NCBI RefSeq assembly: GCF_031081985.1
Contig: NZ_JARWSK010000002.1
Coordinates: 310,001-374,000 of the forward strand
DNA: 64,000 nucleotides
DNA from: Komagataeibacter xylinus
Lineage (GTDB): Bacteria > Pseudomonadota > Alphaproteobacteria > Acetobacterales > Acetobacteraceae
Direction of reading: 5' to 3'
The number at the start of each line of letters is the position of its first letter. The first letter of the stretch is position 1. The position numbers and the translations under genes are program-made. Shown here in pieces: positions 62,113-64,000 of the stretch. The notes beneath the pieces are model-generated. The model was not told where the DNA came from. It saw only the letters and a list, made by a program, of their open reading frames with translations, and made no database searches.

Positions 62113-64000
62113 TCAGGACTTCTTGGAGTCGTCCACGTCCTCGAAGTCGGCGTCGACAACCTTTTCGTCCTTCGGTGCTGCCCCGCCAGCGGCGGCCCCT
62201 GCGGCACCCTCGGTCTGGCCTGCCTTGTGGATGGCCTCGCCAACCTTCATGGCAACCTGCGTCAGGTGGTCGGTCGCGGTCTTCAGCGCCTCGGCATCCG
62301 TGCCTTCAAGCGCCTTGCGCACGGCGGCGATCGCGGCTTCCGCCTCGGTCTTTTCAGCAGCCGGGATCTTGTCGCCCCCTTCAGCAAGGGACTTCTCGAC
62401 CTGATGGGTCAGACCCTCGGCCTGGTTGCGGGCCTCGACCTGCTCCTTCTTGGCCTTGTCGGCCTCGGCATTGGCTTCGGCGTCCTTGACCATCTTGTCG
62501 ATGTCAGCCTCGGACAGACCACCAGAAGCCTGGATCTTGATCTGCTGCTCCTTGCCGGTCGCCTTGTCCTTGGCCGAGACGGACACGATGCCGTTGGCGT
62601 CGATGTCGAACGTCACCTCGATCTGCGGCACGCCACGCGGTGCGGGGGCGATACCGGTCAGGTCGAAGTTGCCCAGCAGCTTGTTGTCAGCCGCCATCTC
62701 ACGCTCGCCCTGATAGACCTTGATGGTCACGGCGTTCTGGTTGTCTTCCGCGGTCGAGAAGGTCTGGCTCTTCTTGGTCGGGATGGTCGTGTTGCGGTCG
62801 ATCAGGCGGGTGAACACGCCACCCAGCGTCTCGATGCCCAGCGACAGCGGGGTCACGTCGAGCAGCAGCACGTCCTTCACGTCACCCTGCAGCACCGCAC
62901 CCTGCACGGCGGCGCCGATGGCGACCACTTCGTCGGGGTTCACGTTGCGGGCGGGTTCCTTGCCGAAGAACTCCTTAACAGCCTCGATCACCTTGGGCAT
63001 GCGGGTCATGCCGCCCACGAGGATGACTTCGTTGATCTCACCCGACGAGACGGACGCATCCTTCATCGCAGCACGGCAGGGCTCGAGCGTGCGCTGGATC
63101 AGGTCATCGACCAGGCTTTCCAGCTTCGCACGGGTCAGCTTGACCACGAGGTGCTTGGGGCCGGACGCATCAGCCGTGATGAACGGCAGGTTGATCTCGG
63201 TCTCCTTGGAGGAGGACAGCTCGATCTTCGCCTTTTCCGCCGCTTCCTTCAGGCGCTGCAGGGCCAGCTTGTCCTGACGCAGGTCGATGCCCTGCTCGCG
63301 CTTGAACTCGTCGGCCAGGAAACCGATGATGCGGGCATCGAAGTCTTCACCACCAAGGAAGGTGTCACCGTTGGTGGACTTCACCTCGATCACGCCATCG
63401 GAGATCTCGAGGATGGACACGTCGAACGTGCCGCCGCCAAGGTCATAGACCGCGATCGTGCCGCCGTCCTTCTTCTGCAGGCCATAGGCCAGGGCAGCAG
63501 CGGTCGGCTCGTTGATGATGCGCAGCACTTCAAGGCCCGCGATGCGGCCCGCATCCTTCGTGGCCTGGCGCTGGGCGTCGTTGAAGTAGGCCGGAACGGT
63601 GATGACGGCCTGCTTGACCGGCTCGCCGAGATAGGACTCGGCGGTTTCCTTCATCTTGCCCAGGATGAAGGCGGAGATCTGCGCGGGCGCGTATTTCTTG
63701 CCCTGGGCCTCAACCCATGCATCGCCATTGTCGCCCTTGACGATCTCGTAGGGGACAAGGCCCTTGTCCTTCGCCACGGTCGGATCGTCATAACGGCGGC
63801 CGATCAGGCGCTTGACGGCATACAGCGTGTTGGCGGGGTTGGTGACCGCCTGGCGCTTGGCGGCCTGGCCTACGAGCATTTCACCGTTGTCGGTAAAGGC
63901 GACCATCGACGGGGTGGTGCGTGCGCCTTCGCTGTTCTCGATAACCCGCGTCTCGTCGCCTTCACGCACGGCAACGCAGGAATTGGTCGTACCAAGGTCG
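62113..64000 (-). CDS. dnaK: Chaperone DnaK, 3' part (start beyond window)
   Basis: About 629 residues are visible, only the first few codons being outside; the frame at the edge reads [11 protein letters not shown], the N-terminal phosphate-binding loop. The nucleotide-binding domain shows [14 protein letters not shown] and [10 protein letters not shown]; the substrate-binding domain follows and ends in the acidic tail [13 protein letters not shown]. DnaK is the ATP-driven Hsp70 chaperone. Promoter and any heat-shock control lie outside the window. Confidence 0.97.
   Translation of the reverse strand, partial: DLGTTNSCVAVREGDETRVIENSEGARTTPSMVAFTDNGEMLVGQAAKRQAVTNPANTLYAVKRLIGRRYDDPTVAKDKGLVPYEIVKGDNGDAWVEAQGKKYAPAQISAFILGKMKETAESYLGEPVKQAVITVPAYFNDAQRQATKDAGRIAGLEVLRIINEPTAAALAYGLQKKDGGTIAVYDLGGGTFDVSILEISDGVIEVKSTNGDTFLGGEDFDARIIGFLADEFKREQGIDLRQDKLALQRLKEAAEKAKIELSSSKETEINLPFITADASGPKHLVVKLTRAKLESLVDDLIQRTLEPCRAAMKDASVSSGEINEVILVGGMTRMPKVIEAVKEFFGKEPARNVNPDEVVAIGAAVQGAVLQGDVKDVLLLDVTPLSLGIETLGGVFTRLIDRNTTIPTKKSQTFSTAEDNQNAVTIKVYQGEREMAADNKLLGNFDLTGIAPAPRGVPQIEVTFDIDANGIVSVSAKDKATGKEQQIKIQASGGLSEADIDKMVKDAEANAEADKAKKEQVEARNQAEGLTHQVEKSLAEGGDKIPAAEKTEAEAAIAAVRKALEGTDAEALKTATDHLTQVAMKVGEAIHKAGQTEGAAGAAAGGAAPKDEKVVDADFEDVDDSKKS

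Overview
The window is GC-rich chromosomal DNA from an alphaproteobacterium. The gene complement suggests an acetic acid bacterium (Acetobacteraceae, probably Komagataeibacter/Gluconacetobacter): the rho-mnmE-mnmG-rsmG-parA-parB neighbourhood, trpB-trpA-accD-folC, several sugar-type major facilitator transporters, a periplasmic trehalase, a Hint_2-type protein and a BBP2-like porin. The genus is an inference from gene content and remembered resemblance, not from a search. No rRNA, CRISPR array, phage or intact insertion sequence is visible. There are two tRNA genes (Pro-CGG and Lys-CTT).

Layout. 1-11.5 kb: end of an M20 peptidase, pdxA-pdxJ (vitamin B6), tldD, a trehalase with very long Pro/Ala tails, tRNA-Pro, a LOG-family protein, an MFS transporter, a NUDIX hydrolase and a folD-MTHFR one-carbon pair. 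11.7-14.7 kb: a compositionally foreign stretch with an FAD monooxygenase and an AT-rich membrane/coiled-coil orphan gene bracketed by an 11-bp direct repeat. 14.7-26.2 kb: degP-like protease, tadA, an ftsK-rluA-PLP enzyme-phosphatase operon, an amidotransferase-rluB-rsmD operon and tRNA-Lys. 26.4-35 kb: the chromosome-partitioning and tRNA/rRNA-modification cluster (parB, parA, rsmG, mnmG, mnmE) with two perfect parS sites inside coding sequence, an Ogt-like protein, a quinone oxidoreductase and rho. 35.2-40.3 kb: an accessory surface-type locus (glycosyltransferase, Hint-domain protein, XRE regulator, porin). 40.4-48.9 kb: corA, trpB-trpA, accD-folC, a sugar transporter, an unrecognised protein, zur and a 43-residue membrane protein. 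49-64 kb: flavin reductase, acyl-CoA hydrolase, selO, a second sugar transporter, an S9 peptidase, a dedA-SDR pair, trmB, metK, dapB, dnaJ and the 3' part of dnaK.

The strongest unexplained signal is a dispersed repeat of about 80 bp with at least 14 copies in 64 kb. Each full copy has perfect or near-perfect outer arms (AAAAGTTTTTGG / CCAAAAACTTTT) enclosing two separate hairpins, a GCCGCC/GGCGGC one and a GAAGC/GCTTC one, so one strand can fold into a cloverleaf or three-way junction. All copies are intergenic, both orientations occur, every copy lies 3' of at least one gene, and most end within about 25 bp of a stop codon, often between convergent genes. Some copies have lost one or both hairpins, and several carry a further conserved AT-rich side module (GACTGTTTGAAAAC). 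No transposase for it is in the window. It looks like a non-autonomous palindromic element that has settled at, and possibly works as, gene ends.
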